Assembly: GCF_003289645.1 (NCBI RefSeq)
Contig: NZ_QLYX01000006.1
Coordinates: forward strand, 334,509 to 398,508
DNA length: 64,000 nt
Origin: Actinomadura craniellae
Lineage (GTDB): Bacteria; Actinomycetota; Actinomycetes; Streptosporangiales; Streptosporangiaceae
Direction of reading: 5' to 3'
This document shows positions 19,010 to 28,598 of this stretch, piece after piece (within the stretch, counting starts at the first letter, position 1; each line of letters begins with the position of its first letter). The translations under genes were made by a program, and so were the position numbers. The notes under the pieces were generated by a model. That model ran no database searches. It was given only the letters and a program-made list of their open reading frames with translations, and was not told the origin of the DNA.

Positions 19010-20353
19010 ATGGCAGAGCTGCAACCGGGTGATCCGCGACGGCTGGGGTCGTACGAGCTGATCGAACGGCTGGGGGAGGGCGGGCAGGGCACCGTCTATC
19101 TCGGCCGGGACGCCGCGGGCGAGCAGGTCGCGGTCAAGTTGCTGCGCGGGGACCTGGCCGAGGACGAGTCGGCGCGCGCCCGGTTCGTCCGCGAGGCCCA
19201 GGCGGCCAAGCGGGTGGCCCGCTTCTGCACCGCCCAGGTGATCGACGCCGACGTCGCCGGAGACCGGCCCTACATCGTCAGCGAGTTCGTCCCCGGGCCG
19301 TCTTTGGACCGGCTGGTCAAGGACGAGGGGCCGCGCACCGGGGCGGCGCTGGAACGGCTGGCGATCGGTACCGCCACCGCGCTGGTGGCCATCCACCAGG
19401 CCGACATCGTCCACCGCGACTTCAAGCCGCACAACGTGCTGATGGCGCCCGACGGCCCTCGGGTGATCGACTTCGGGATCGCGCGGGCGATCGAGTCCGG
19501 CTCCACGGCCAGCACCAAGGCGATCGGCACCCCCGCCTACATGGCCCCCGAGCAGATCGCCGGCCGCCCCCTCACCCCCGCGGTCGACGTGTTCGCCTGG
19601 GGCGCGACGATGGTCTTCGCGGCCACCGGCCGGCCGCCGTTCGGCCAGGACCAGGTCACCGCGGTGATCAACCGGGTGCTCAACGAGGAACCCGCGCTGG
19701 ACGGGGTGCCGGACGACCTGCGCGGCCTGATCACCGACTGCCTGGCCAAGGAGCCCGAGCGCCGGCCCACCGCGCAGAGCCTGATGATGCGGCTGATCGG
19801 CGACGCCACCCCGCCCGCACCGGTGGCCGCCCCCGCGGTCGACGACGCGACCCGGGTGGACCCCTCGACCGACGAGCTGCCCACGGCGGTGCTGGCCGCG
19901 GGCGTCCAGCGGGCCGAGCCCGGGCCGGCCGCCACGGCCGTCCTCGGCGGCGGCGCCGAGACGACGCGGCAGGCGGGCGAGCCCGCGGCCCCGCGCCGGT
20001 CGCCCTGGCCGGTTGTGGTCGCGGTCGCCGCCGCGGTCGCGGTGCTGCTGCTGGCGGGCGCCATGGCGATGATGCTGGACGGCGACGATAACAAGACGCC
20101 GACCGTCGGCCCGACCACGCAGCAGCCCACGGAGGATCAGAGCGACCCCGCCGAGGAGCCGTCCGGCCCGGCGACGGAGCCCTCCGCCGAGCCTCCGCCG
20201 AGCCGCTCCGAGCCGCCGCCGTCCTCCGAGCCGCCGCCGTCTTCCGAGCCGCCGCCGAGCTCCGAGCCGCCGGCGTCCCCGCCGACGGAGGAGGAGCCCC
20301 CGGACGATCCGCCGGACGACCCCCCGGCGTCCGGCGACGCGCAGGCTCCCTGA
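19010..20353 (+). CDS. Transmembrane Ser/Thr protein kinase (PASTA-less, Pro-rich exterior)
   Basis: This 447-aa PknB-type kinase has a glycine loop (LGEGGQGTVYLG), catalytic Lys43, HRDFKPHN, DFGIAR and MAPEQ. A juxtamembrane region and one transmembrane helix (about 327-350) precede a short extracellular tail of Pro/Ser/Glu repeats (EPPPSS repeated). The tail holds no recognisable ligand-binding domain and may span the cell wall. The gene lies 13 bp upstream of mshB on the same strand. Substrates are unknown. Confidence 0.92.
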   Translation: MAELQPGDPRRLGSYELIERLGEGGQGTVYLGRDAAGEQVAVKLLRGDLAEDESARARFVREAQAAKRVARFCTAQVIDADVAGDRPYIVSEFVPGPSLDRLVKDEGPRTGAALERLAIGTATALVAIHQADIVHRDFKPHNVLMAPDGPRVIDFGIARAIESGSTASTKAIGTPAYMAPEQIAGRPLTPAVDVFAWGATMVFAATGRPPFGQDQVTAVINRVLNEEPALDGVPDDLRGLITDCLAKEPERRPTAQSLMMRLIGDATPPAPVAAPAVDDATRVDPSTDELPTAVLAAGVQRAEPGPAATAVLGGGAETTRQAGEPAAPRRSPWPVVVAVAAAVAVLLLAGAMAMMLDGDDNKTPTVGPTTQQPTEDQSDPAEEPSGPATEPSAEPPPSRSEPPPSSEPPPSSEPPPSSEPPASPPTEEEPPDDPPDDPPASGDAQAP

Positions 20354-20366
20354 GTAGGCTCGGGAC

Positions 20367-21239
20367 ATGAGTGAGCGGCGGATTCTGTTCGTGCACGCGC
20401 ATCCCGACGACGAATCGATCGGGACCGGCGCGACCATGGCGAAATACGCGGCCGAGGGTGTCCAGGTCAGCCTCGTCACCTGCACGCTCGGAGAAGAGGG
20501 CGAGGTCATCCCGGACGAGCTCCGCCACCTCGCCGCCGACAAGGAGAACCGGCTCGGCGAGTTCCGGACCGGGGAACTGGCCGAGGCGTGCGGCGCGCTG
20601 GGCGTGCGCGACCACCACTACCTCGGCGGGCCGGGCCGGTGGCGCGACTCGGGCATGATGGGCGCCCCCTCCAACGACCACCCGCGCTGCTTCTGGCGCG
20701 CCGACGCCGAGGAGGCGGCGGCCGAGCTGGTCCCGCTGATCCGCGAACTCCGCCCGCAGGTGATCGTCACCTACGACGACCGCGGCTACTACGGGCATCC
20801 CGACCATATCCAGGCGCACCGGGTGACCCGCCGGGCGTACGAGCTGGCCGCCGACCCCGGATACGGCGAGGGTGAGCCATGGCGGGTGGCCAAGCTCTAC
20901 GCCACCGCGATGCCCCGCAGCGTGCTGGTCCGCTCGATCGCCGTGATGGCCGCCTCCGAGACGCCCTTCGAGCGGGTGTCGGGGGTCGACGAGCTCACCT
21001 ACGGCGTTCCGGACGAGGAGGTGACGACCGTGGTGGACGCCCGCGACCACCTGCGCGCCAAGATCGACGCGCTGCGGGCGCACCGGACGCAGATCGTCGT
21101 CGCCGAGCCCTTCTTCGCGCTGTCCAACAACGTGGGGCAGCAGGCGTTCGGCGTGGAGTACTACACGCTGATCGAGGGCGAGCGGGGGCCGTCCGCAGCG
21201 GATGGGCGGGAGACCGACCTGTTCTCCGGTCTGAGCTAG
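20367..21239 (+). CDS. mshB: GlcNAc-Ins deacetylase of mycothiol biosynthesis
   Basis: This 290-aa LmbE/PIG-L family zinc deacetylase removes acetyl from GlcNAc-inositol to give GlcN-Ins, the second enzymatic stage of mycothiol synthesis. Metal-binding residues are in [10 protein letters not shown] (His12, Asp15) and [12 protein letters not shown]. Length and the C-terminal [13 protein letters not shown] region match MshB rather than the mycothiol conjugate amidase Mca. It lies in a run of co-directional genes from 19010 to 22218. Confidence 0.9.
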   Translation: MSERRILFVHAHPDDESIGTGATMAKYAAEGVQVSLVTCTLGEEGEVIPDELRHLAADKENRLGEFRTGELAEACGALGVRDHHYLGGPGRWRDSGMMGAPSNDHPRCFWRADAEEAAAELVPLIRELRPQVIVTYDDRGYYGHPDHIQAHRVTRRAYELAADPGYGEGEPWRVAKLYATAMPRSVLVRSIAVMAASETPFERVSGVDELTYGVPDEEVTTVVDARDHLRAKIDALRAHRTQIVVAEPFFALSNNVGQQAFGVEYYTLIEGERGPSAADGRETDLFSGLS

Positions 21240-21250
21240 TCTGACCCGCT

Positions 21251-21730
21251 GTGGGGATAGACGACCAGAAACCGGGTGGAATAGGGCCGTATCCGGTCCC
21301 ACCGGAGGTTCGCCACGAGCCCGATCCGACAGTGCTGGCCATCCTCACCGGCCTGGCCTACGGGGCGCTGGCGGCGCTGGGCGTCGTGCTCGGCCTGGTC
21401 GGCTCCTTCACCCACGCATGGCTGCTGGGCGGCGTCCCCGTGGTACTGCTGGTGCTGCTCGCCGTCAACCTGGCCGGAACCTGGCTGGCGGGCTGGGCCA
21501 TGGGCGGCAGGCTCGGCGGGATCGTGCCGGCGGCGGCCTGGACGCTGGTGGCCGTGCTGATGTCCACCCGGCGCCCCGAAGGCGACCTGATCATCTCGGG
21601 CACCCTGCTCGGCTACGGGTTCCTCCTCGGCGGCATGGTCACCGCGGCCGTGGCGATCATGCTGATCCCCTCGGCGTCCACACCCTGGCTGCTGCGCGGC
21701 GCCCCCGGTGCACCGGCCGTCGGCCCGTGA
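21251..21730 (+). CDS. Small integral membrane protein downstream of mshB
   Basis: This 159-aa protein starts at GTG (VGIDDQKPGG) with a polar N-terminus of about 30 residues and then four hydrophobic segments. It resembles the uncharacterised membrane protein that follows mshB in other actinomycetes (DUF6113-like in Streptomyces, from memory). The stop overlaps the GTG of the flavin reductase gene (GTGA). The function is unknown. Confidence 0.8.
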   Translation: MGIDDQKPGGIGPYPVPPEVRHEPDPTVLAILTGLAYGALAALGVVLGLVGSFTHAWLLGGVPVVLLVLLAVNLAGTWLAGWAMGGRLGGIVPAAAWTLVAVLMSTRRPEGDLIISGTLLGYGFLLGGMVTAAVAIMLIPSASTPWLLRGAPGAPAVGP

Positions 21731-22218
21731 ACGGTCCGGATCCCCTCGAGTTCCGCCGGGTGGCCGGCCGTTTCGCCACCGGCGTCGTGGTCGTGACCAC
21801 CACGCTGGACGGCGTCGACCACGCGATGACCGTGAACGCCTTCACGTCCGTGTCGCTCGATCCGCTGCTGGTGCTGTTCTGCGTGGAGCGCACAGCCCGC
21901 TTCCACGACGTGGTGCTGGCCACCGGGCAGTGGGCCGTTTCGGTGCTGGGCGAGGAGGACCGGGAGGCCTCCGACTGGTTCGCCACCCGGGGCCGGCCGC
22001 TGGAGGGGCAGCTCGACGGGCGCCCCGTCGCCCGCGGCGAGAAGACCGGCCTGCCGCTGTTCGCCGGGGCCGTCGCCGCCCTGGAGTGCCGGAGCTGGGC
22101 CGTCCACGACGGCGGCGACCACAGCATCGTGGTCGGCGAGGTCCTGTCGCTCGGCGTCCCGGACCCCGCCGCCCGTCCCCTCCTGTACTACGAGGGCCGC
22201 TACCGCGGGCTGCGCTGA
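21727..22218 (+). CDS. Flavin reductase family protein
   Basis: This 163-aa protein has the split-barrel FMN-binding fold of the flavin reductase-like family, with RFATGVVVVTT and MTVNAFTSVSLDPLLVLFCV near the N-terminus and LLYYEGRY near the end. Such enzymes reduce FMN with NAD(P)H, often for a partner monooxygenase, but none lies next to it. The GTG start overlaps the previous stop. The 3' end overlaps that of rocD by 19 nt in convergent orientation. Confidence 0.88.
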   Translation: MNGPDPLEFRRVAGRFATGVVVVTTTLDGVDHAMTVNAFTSVSLDPLLVLFCVERTARFHDVVLATGQWAVSVLGEEDREASDWFATRGRPLEGQLDGRPVARGEKTGLPLFAGAVAALECRSWAVHDGGDHSIVVGEVLSLGVPDPAARPLLYYEGRYRGLR

Positions 22219-23402
22219 AGCGCGAGCTCCACCTGGTCGAGCGCCCAGTCGAGGTCGTCCCGCTCGATCACCAGCGGCGGGGCCAGCCGCAGCGTGGTCT
22301 CGTGGGTCTCCTTGGCGAGCACGCCCAGATCCATCAGCCGCTCGCTGACCGGACGGGCCGGACCGTGCAGCTCGACCCCGGCCCACAGCCCGCGCCCGCG
22401 CACCTGGCGGACCTGGTCCCGCGGGAGGGCGCCGAGCCGCCGGTGCATGTGCGCGCCCAGCACCCGGGACCGCTCCTGGTACTCGCCGGTCCGCAGCATC
22501 GCCACCACCTCGCGGGCGATCGCGCAGGCCAGCGGGTTGCCACCGAACGTCGAACCGTGCTGCCCCGGCTTGAAGACGCCCAGCACGTCCGAGTCGGCGA
22601 TCACCGCGGAGACCGGCATGATGCCGCCGCCCAGCGCCTTGCCCAGGATGTAGACGTCGGGGACCACGTTCTCGTGCTCGACCGCGAAGATGGTGCCCGT
22701 CCGGCCCAGCCCCGACTGGATCTCGTCGGCGATCATCAGGCTGCGATTGGCCGTGCACAGCTCCCGGACGGCCGTCAGGAAACCGCTCGGCGGCACGTTG
22801 ACCCCCGCCTCGCCCTGGATCGGCTCGATCAGTACCCCGACCGTGTCGGCGTCCATCGCCTGCTTGAGCGCGTCGACGTCGCCGTACGGGACGGTCCGGA
22901 ACCCCGGGGTGTACGGGCCGTAGGCGTCCTTGGCGTCCGGGTCGGTGGAGAAGCTGATGATCGTGGTCGTCCGGCCGTGGAAGTTGCCCTCGAAGGTGAT
23001 GATGTTGGCCTGACCGGCGGGCACGCCCCGGACCTCGTACCCCCACTTGCGCGCGGCCTTGAGCGCCGTCTCGACGGCCTCGGCGCCGCTGTTCATCGGC
23101 AGCACCATCTCCTTGCCGGCCAGCGCCGCGAGCTCCTCGACGAACGGGCCGAACTGGTCGTGGTCGAAGGCCCGGCTGACCAGGGTGACCTTCTCCAACT
23201 GGGCCCGGGCCGCCGCGGTGAGCCGCGGGTTGCGGTGCCCGAAGTTGACCGCTGAGTACGCGGCCAGCATGTCCAGGTAGCGGTTGCCCTCGACGTCCGT
23301 GACCCAGGCGCCCTCGGCCTCCGCGATGACGATCGGCAGCGGATGGTAGTTGTGGGCGCTGTGCCGTTCGGACAGGGCGCGCAGCCGCTGGGTAGGCGTC
23401 AT
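22200..23402 (-). CDS. rocD: Ornithine aminotransferase
   Basis: This 400-aa class III PLP enzyme converts ornithine and 2-oxoglutarate to glutamate semialdehyde and glutamate in arginine and ornithine breakdown. The start RALSERHSAHNYHPLP and the PLP-lysine region LGKALGGGIMPVSAV fit RocD; DEIQSGLGRTG carries the PLP-binding Asp. It is divergent from an Lrp-type regulator, the usual arrangement for amino-acid catabolic genes and their local activator. Confidence 0.92.
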   Translation of the reverse strand: MTPTQRLRALSERHSAHNYHPLPIVIAEAEGAWVTDVEGNRYLDMLAAYSAVNFGHRNPRLTAAARAQLEKVTLVSRAFDHDQFGPFVEELAALAGKEMVLPMNSGAEAVETALKAARKWGYEVRGVPAGQANIITFEGNFHGRTTTIISFSTDPDAKDAYGPYTPGFRTVPYGDVDALKQAMDADTVGVLIEPIQGEAGVNVPPSGFLTAVRELCTANRSLMIADEIQSGLGRTGTIFAVEHENVVPDVYILGKALGGGIMPVSAVIADSDVLGVFKPGQHGSTFGGNPLACAIAREVVAMLRTGEYQERSRVLGAHMHRRLGALPRDQVRQVRGRGLWAGVELHGPARPVSERLMDLGVLAKETHETTLRLAPPLVIERDDLDWALDQVELALQRSPR

Positions 23403-23490
23403 GGAACTCCTTCTGGTGACGATCTCGCATCAAGCGTAAGTTCGGGTTCGGGTGGCCTCCTATGCTGAGAAGCGACTTCGGAGGGCTTAT

Positions 23491-23940
23491 TTGTTGCGTC
23501 TTGACGAGCTTGACCATCGAATCGTTGCGCAGCTGCTGGAGGACGGCCGCGCCTCGTACGCGCAGATCGGCGAGCGGGTCGGGCTGTCCGCCCCCGCCGT
23601 CAAGCGCCGGGTCGACCGGCTGCGGGCCGACGGCGTCATCACGGGGTTCGCGGCGGTCGTCGACCCGTCCGCGCTGGGCTGGACCACCGAGGCCTTCATC
23701 GAGATCTTCTGCACCGGGGCGACCGCCCCCGAGGAGATCCACGACAGCGTACGGCGCCACCCCGAGGTGGTGGCCGCCTACACCGTCACCGGCGACGCCA
23801 GCGCCCTGGTGCACCTGCGGGCCCGCGACATCCACCATCTGGAGCAGGCGCTGGAACGGCTGCGCAGGGAACGCAACATCTCCCAGACCCGGACGTCGAT
23901 CGTGCTGTCCCGCCTGATCGGCCGCCCCACCGGCCCGTGA
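23491..23940 (+). CDS. Lrp/AsnC-family regulator, divergent from rocD
   Basis: This 149-aa regulator has an N-terminal helix-turn-helix (ASYAQIGERVGLSAPAVKRRV) and a C-terminal RAM ligand domain. Two adjacent TTG codons (23491 and 23494) follow a good ribosome site, GGAGGG at 23480, and begin the expected LRLDELDHRI; an upstream GTG at 23452 would run into the divergent promoter. It probably senses ornithine or arginine and regulates rocD, with an 88-bp shared promoter region. Confidence 0.88.
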   Translation: MLRLDELDHRIVAQLLEDGRASYAQIGERVGLSAPAVKRRVDRLRADGVITGFAAVVDPSALGWTTEAFIEIFCTGATAPEEIHDSVRRHPEVVAAYTVTGDASALVHLRARDIHHLEQALERLRRERNISQTRTSIVLSRLIGRPTGP

Positions 23941-23970
23941 CCCGGATTACCGGCCGGTAGGCTGCCGGTC

Positions 23971-24450
23971 ATGGAGTTCGCGACCGCCGATCTGATCGAC
24001 GACTTCGACGCCGAACTGGCCAGCTGCGAGACGCAGTTCCGGCAGTACGGGGCGCGCACCGCCTTCGCCGGCCCGATCGCGACCGTCCGCTGCCACCGCG
24101 ACAACGCACTGGTGAAGAAGCTGCTCAACACCCCCAGCGACGGCCGGGTCCTGGTGGTGGACGGCGGCGGCTCCCTGGCCTCCGCCCTGATGGGCGACCT
24201 GATCGCCGCCGCCGCGGTCACCCAGGGCTGGACCGGAGTGGTGATCAACGGCGCGGTCCGCGACGTCGCGACCCTGCGCACCCTGGACCTCGGCATCAAG
24301 GCCCTGGGCGCCAACCCCCGCAAGAGCGCCAAGGCCGGCACCGGCGAGGTGAACGTCCCGGTCACCTTCGGCGGCACCGACTTCCACCCCGGAGCCTGGC
24401 TCTACAGCGACGAGGACGGCATCGTCGTCGCCTCCCGCCCCCTCCTCTGA
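23971..24450 (+). CDS. rraA: RraA-like protein (RNase E regulator / HMG-type aldolase family)
   Basis: This 159-aa protein matches RraA in length and in the motifs [15 protein letters not shown] and [10 protein letters not shown]. Family members bind divalent metal and act either as inhibitors of RNase E or as 4-hydroxy-4-methyl-2-oxoglutarate/oxaloacetate aldolases. Sequence alone does not decide between these here. It ends 8 bp before the convergent kinase gene. Confidence 0.87.
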   Translation: MEFATADLIDDFDAELASCETQFRQYGARTAFAGPIATVRCHRDNALVKKLLNTPSDGRVLVVDGGGSLASALMGDLIAAAAVTQGWTGVVINGAVRDVATLRTLDLGIKALGANPRKSAKAGTGEVNVPVTFGGTDFHPGAWLYSDEDGIVVASRPLL

Positions 24451-24458
24451 GCCTCGGC

Positions 24459-26234
24459 TCACTCGGGGAGGACCGTCAACTCGGGAAGCGTCCCCTCGGT
24501 ACGCCCACCCGCGACCTCCGGGGACACCTTCGTGCCCTGCCGGGTGACCTCCACCATGCGCGGCGGGTTGGTCGGGGCCAGCCGGTAGCTCCCCGGCGGG
24601 GGCGAATTTCGCACCGGAACGGTGAAGTCGTGGATGTCGACCCAGGTGCTCAGGTATGCGCAGGTGTCCATGTTGTAGGGCTGCGACTCCTGAGCGTGCT
24701 TTTGAACCGTCTTGATGGGCGTCCCGCCTCCCTGTGGGAGGCCGCTGCGCGGAACCACAGCCGCCTCGTACAGCCAGACGTTGCCTTCAGAGCCGGCGGG
24801 TTCGGGTTCTTCCTCGCCACCGTCGTCCGATCCGATGCCAAAGCTGAAGTCGGCGATGACGTCTTTGCGTTTGGTGTGCTCACCGAAGCATTTCAGGGAA
24901 CCGTCGGATGCGTACTTGCCACCTGACGGGGTCCGTGCAGTGAAGCGCATGGTGAACCGGACCTTGGTACCAGGCCGGACTCGTGTGGGGGAGACGGTGA
25001 GGTCCAGCTTGATGAACGGGGTGTGAGCGGCGGGCATGTGCGGCTGGCCGACCAGAAGCCCTGGCCGGGTGAAATAGGCGTGAACGGAACCTCGGGAGAT
25101 CCCGCCGACCTCCGGACCGGACGGCCAAAGCAGTACCGCTGCGGTCACCGCAGCCGCACCGCCGACACCGGCCACACCGGTGGCCACCTTGGCACCGCCG
25201 ACCTTGGCGAGGATTCCCTGCCTGCTGAACTCGGCCGCGGCCTGACCGAGATGACCGGCATTCTCCGCAACCGAGCCGGCTGCGTGTCCCGCCGCTCCGC
25301 CCGTGCCGGAGATGATGGCGGCGCCCTGGGTGAGGGCCGTCCCACCGAACAGGGCTAGCGGTAACGCCGTGGCCAGAGCCGCAGCCGCCGCTCCCAGGGC
25401 GATCAGACCCCGCTTCTCCCAGTCGGCACCGTAGGCATCGGATGCCAGTGACTCCAGCGCGGAGACGAATTCGACCGCGTTCTCGTACCGCCGCCCCGGT
25501 TCCTTGTCCATGCCCCGGGCGACCAGCGGACGAAGCGCTTCGGGCAGCGATCCATAAGGGATGGGCGCGGCCCGGTGTAGTTCGCCGAGTACCTGGACGT
25601 CAGCATCCGGATAGGGCGGGGCTCCTGTGATGCATTCGAAGAACACACAGGTAGCAGCGTAAATATCGGTCTCGGGCGAGGCGGGGCCGCCGTTCCACTG
25701 CTCCGGGGCCATGTATCGGGGAGTGCCCAGACCGTCGCCTCGGCCTGTGAGTACGGCGATGCCGAAGTCGACCAGTTTGCTCTGGCCGTTCGGCTGAACG
25801 ATGACGTTGGCGGGCTTGTAGTCGCGGTGAACGACGTCGACCGCATGCGCCGCGGCCAGACCGAACAGAGACCCCTTGAGCATGGCCAGTGCGGCCTCCG
25901 GGGCCAGTACCTGTTGCTCGTCCAGCAGTTTCCGCAGGGTGGACCCGCCTACGGCCTCCATGACGATGGCGGCCCCTTGGGGTCCTTCCACGTACTGGTA
26001 CAGCCGTGCCACGTGCGGGCTGGCCACACGCTGCAGAACCGCAGCCTCTTTCCGGAAGAGCAACTGAGTGCGGGGGTTTCCCAGTAAACCGCTGTCCAGA
26101 TACTTGATGGCAGCAATGTGACTTGAGTTATCGGTGCGAGCGAGAACTACTCGTCCCTGAGTTCCGCTCCCAATCTTTGATAACTCGGTATAGCCAGAGA
26201 CATGCCATTTTTGATCAGGTGTCGATTCGGGCAT
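24459..26234 (-). CDS. Ser/Thr protein kinase with C-terminal extracytoplasmic region
   Basis: This 591-aa protein has a kinase domain at about 12-275 (IGSGTQGRVVLAR, Lys44, HRDYKPAN, DFGIAVL, MAPEQW). One or two hydrophobic segments (about 278-300 and 350-375) lie around a Gly/Ala-rich stretch, followed by an unfamiliar domain to the end. GC content is lower here than in neighbouring genes. It lies beside three exported proteins on the same strand (26244-28316), which could be its partners or substrates. No PASTA or other known sensor domain is visible. Confidence 0.87.
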   Translation of the reverse strand: MPESTPDQKWHVSGYTELSKIGSGTQGRVVLARTDNSSHIAAIKYLDSGLLGNPRTQLLFRKEAAVLQRVASPHVARLYQYVEGPQGAAIVMEAVGGSTLRKLLDEQQVLAPEAALAMLKGSLFGLAAAHAVDVVHRDYKPANVIVQPNGQSKLVDFGIAVLTGRGDGLGTPRYMAPEQWNGGPASPETDIYAATCVFFECITGAPPYPDADVQVLGELHRAAPIPYGSLPEALRPLVARGMDKEPGRRYENAVEFVSALESLASDAYGADWEKRGLIALGAAAAALATALPLALFGGTALTQGAAIISGTGGAAGHAAGSVAENAGHLGQAAAEFSRQGILAKVGGAKVATGVAGVGGAAAVTAAVLLWPSGPEVGGISRGSVHAYFTRPGLLVGQPHMPAAHTPFIKLDLTVSPTRVRPGTKVRFTMRFTARTPSGGKYASDGSLKCFGEHTKRKDVIADFSFGIGSDDGGEEEPEPAGSEGNVWLYEAAVVPRSGLPQGGGTPIKTVQKHAQESQPYNMDTCAYLSTWVDIHDFTVPVRNSPPPGSYRLAPTNPPRMVEVTRQGTKVSPEVAGGRTEGTLPELTVLPE

Positions 26235-26243
26235 GGATTCTGT

Positions 26244-26978
26244 TCAGCCGATCCTCTGCAGCTGTCGAGTCAGTATCTCTGTAGCTTTTTTCTGGATCGG
26301 TCCGGCCGCCTGGGACGGCTTGGTGCGCTGCCAGTAGACGGAGGTTACTACTACATTGCCGCGTATGGCATAGTCGTAGTACAGGTGGACTACATTGATG
26401 ATGCTGGTCGAGGGAGGGTAGGTGTTCTTCTCTCTCCCCTGGATGTGCTGCCACTCCGCGACTTTGTCCTCAACGATCTCCCAGGTGCCGTCGAAGGCGA
26501 GCTTGATACGCCCGTTGGGCAGCTTTTCGGATCTTTCCTCGTGCTTCTTCGGGCAGGTGGTCGCCTTGGACCTGAGGGCTCCGTAAGCCTTGGTGGCGGC
26601 TTCCCCGTCTGCGTAGGTTGCGATCAGTTGTACGAAGTTCGCCCCGGTGTAGTTCTTGTCGGGTTCCGAGAACTGGCGGACGACCGTCTCGGGAGAGCCA
26701 GGGAGTTTGACGCTCGACAGGTAGCACGAGGGGGCCGCCCCCTTCGTAATATCGCGCATCTCCGCTGCTTGCGCCTTCATTTTCGAACTCAGCTCTGCTG
26801 CCCCCAGCAGGGATTTTCTGATGTGCGCGAACTCGTATTTCGGTGGCGCAGGGCTGGCCGAGGGGCGGGACCGGGCGTTTTTATCGCTTTGCTGCGCTTC
26901 GCCGCTGCAACTGGCCAGCGTCACGGTGGTGGCTACAGAAAGGCCGGTCAGGCAGGCCACTCTTGCCGACCAGTGCAT
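26244..26978 (-). CDS. Lipoprotein with PknH-sensor-like mature domain
   Basis: This 244-aa protein has a signal peptide ending in a lipobox (TLASC), an Ala/Pro/Ser linker and a mature domain of about 170 residues. Its layout (two cysteines; LIATYADGEAATKAYGAL; final hydrophobic HLYYDYAIRGNVVVTSVYW) recalls the extracellular sensor domain of PknH-type kinases. That resemblance is only by eye. It ends 9 bp upstream of the kinase start at 26234, and the two are probably one transcript. It may be a detached sensor for that kinase. Confidence 0.75.
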   Translation of the reverse strand: MHWSARVACLTGLSVATTVTLASCSGEAQQSDKNARSRPSASPAPPKYEFAHIRKSLLGAAELSSKMKAQAAEMRDITKGAAPSCYLSSVKLPGSPETVVRQFSEPDKNYTGANFVQLIATYADGEAATKAYGALRSKATTCPKKHEERSEKLPNGRIKLAFDGTWEIVEDKVAEWQHIQGREKNTYPPSTSIINVVHLYYDYAIRGNVVVTSVYWQRTKPSQAAGPIQKKATEILTRQLQRIG

Positions 26979-27009
26979 TATGGCCTCTCTTTCTGGGGGA
27001 AGATTATGA

Positions 27010-27756
27010 TCAGCGGGGTCGAGAATTCGTCTGGATTTCCCCGACGATCAGCGGGAAGGGTTCGGACGTCCGGTACGCTGCACCGAGGCTTCCCGAAGAG
27101 GGCGTATCACAGTTGGGGCCCGCGCATGTCCATGTGACATTCCAGTAAATTGTTGCTGTGATCTTGTAGGACCCTCCGGCTTGGCCTGCTGAAGAGCGGA
27201 GGTAAGTATGGGTGCAACTTCCGTTCACCGCACGCGATGATTCGCAGGTCAGGGTCTTTTCGCCCAGCTCCCATACAACTTTTTCGGGATCGGCAACAGC
27301 TGTGATGTTTTCGCCGGGAACGCCCACGTTTATGCGGAACTCCCGAAATTGGGTGCCGCTAATCCGGAGGCTTGTGGTGAGTTGTACATAGGTTCGAGGG
27401 CTGGGTGAAACGCTGACCACGGGTGTAGGTAGGGGAATCCGGTCGAAAGCGGACTGGGCATATGCTTCCGACGGGACGTTCGCGGGGGGAGGGTCTTGCC
27501 CTGGGGGGCATTCTATTTGCCCATCAGGGTTGATACCGCAACCGAAGCCCGGGCCGTTGCCGCCGCCTCCACCGCCCCCGCCTCCGTTGCCATTACTGCC
27601 AGGATTGCTTCCGTCGTGGATCGCGACGCAGGCGGGCTCCCCATTTGGTAGTCGGATCATCACACAGGGCGCGGCGAGTGCGGAAGAGGCGGGAGCGGCG
27701 ATCAGTGCGGCTCCGGTGAGCAATGCCGCGGTAAGGCCGGTAATTTTCTTCAGCAT
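27010..27756 (-). CDS. Secreted protein with poly-Gly linker
   Basis: This 248-aa protein has a classical signal peptide (about 1-28, ending SALAAP), a short Cys-containing segment, a run of about nine glycines (residues near 58-68) and a C-terminal domain of about 130 residues with four cysteines. I do not recognise the domain; the strand-rich look would fit an Ig-like fold. The start overlaps the end of the upstream lipoprotein gene by 7 nt. It lies 31 bp before the next lipoprotein gene. Confidence 0.75.
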   Translation of the reverse strand: MLKKITGLTAALLTGAALIAAPASSALAAPCVMIRLPNGEPACVAIHDGSNPGSNGNGGGGGGGGGNGPGFGCGINPDGQIECPPGQDPPPANVPSEAYAQSAFDRIPLPTPVVSVSPSPRTYVQLTTSLRISGTQFREFRINVGVPGENITAVADPEKVVWELGEKTLTCESSRAVNGSCTHTYLRSSAGQAGGSYKITATIYWNVTWTCAGPNCDTPSSGSLGAAYRTSEPFPLIVGEIQTNSRPR

Positions 27757-28316
27757 CTCTTGCCTAGCTTTGTGTCGGATATGGTCCAGGTTCCGCCGGC
27801 GTACTTCATAAGTGATTCTTGGATGTTCGTTCCTCCGGGATACGAACCCAAGCGCTTTCCGGTTCTGGTGGAGAAGCGATGCGTACCCAGGGTCCGGACG
27901 CAGTCGATGACGATGACCAGCGAATTATCTTTGGAGCGCCCTTTGACACGTGGGTTGAGTACGTTGGTGAAGCGCCATATCTCACCTTTGGCATGAGTTC
28001 TCTCGACATCTTTGGTGACGCTCGTCAGGAGAGGGTCCATGGCCACGGTGGTCAGGCTTGAAGGGTCGCCGGTCTCGTAAGCGTTTTTGTACGCCTTGTG
28101 GTACTCCCGGTAGCGGGCCAGAACCTGGGCTTCGACCTGCGAAACCGGGAGGGTGCCGGGACCAGGAGGTGCAGAGGGGCCGGTGGGGGCGGCCTCGCCG
28201 CCGTAGCGGCCTGTTGGCTGGAAGGTGCCGCCGGAGGGTGAGTCGGAGGCGCAGGCGGTGAGCAATGCCGCCATGGCCACGGGTCCGAGGGACCGTAGGA
28301 AGCGGGCGGGCCACAT
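27750..28316 (-). CDS. Putative lipoprotein
   Basis: This 188-aa protein has a signal peptide with lipobox (ALLTAC), a Gly/Pro linker to about residue 55 and a mature domain starting QVEAQVLARYREYHKAYKNA. That domain has the size and start of small NTF2-like extracytoplasmic domains, but I cannot confirm this. It is the first gene of a four-gene set running into the kinase at 24459. Confidence 0.75.
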   Translation of the reverse strand: MWPARFLRSLGPVAMAALLTACASDSPSGGTFQPTGRYGGEAAPTGPSAPPGPGTLPVSQVEAQVLARYREYHKAYKNAYETGDPSSLTTVAMDPLLTSVTKDVERTHAKGEIWRFTNVLNPRVKGRSKDNSLVIVIDCVRTLGTHRFSTRTGKRLGSYPGGTNIQESLMKYAGGTWTISDTKLGKRC

Positions 28317-28598
28317 CGCAACACCTGATCATTCAGCCGACACAGGCGGATTACCCGCGAAAGCTTACTGAGGAGGATGTGGCCAGTGAAGGGATTCGTT
28401 GCGCTCGTCTTGCCGGAAGGGCAGTGAAGTATGGCTGCAAGGTGCCATCTGCAAGTGAGATGAACTCTATTCACGCTGGTCGTAGCACATTCACTTGATC
28501 TAGCAGGGCCAGCACCGATGATTCGGCGCCGGTATCACTCTGGTCACGCTCGACCCCGCGCTGTGATCTTCTTTTCTAGAAGAGCGTTCTCGCGAAGG

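Noticed and set aside
20200..20290. Short EPPPSS-coding repeats as a minisatellite or CRISPR-like array
   Set aside because: The repeats are in frame and encode the Pro-rich extracellular tail of the kinase. There are no spacers.
28379..28498. Plus-strand frame ending SEMNSIHAGRSTFT with a GAGGAGG just upstream, possible small gene
   Set aside because: The ribosome site is only about 2 nt from the GTG, no family is recognised and the frame has no codon-usage support in this lower-GC stretch. It could be a remnant but is not supportable.
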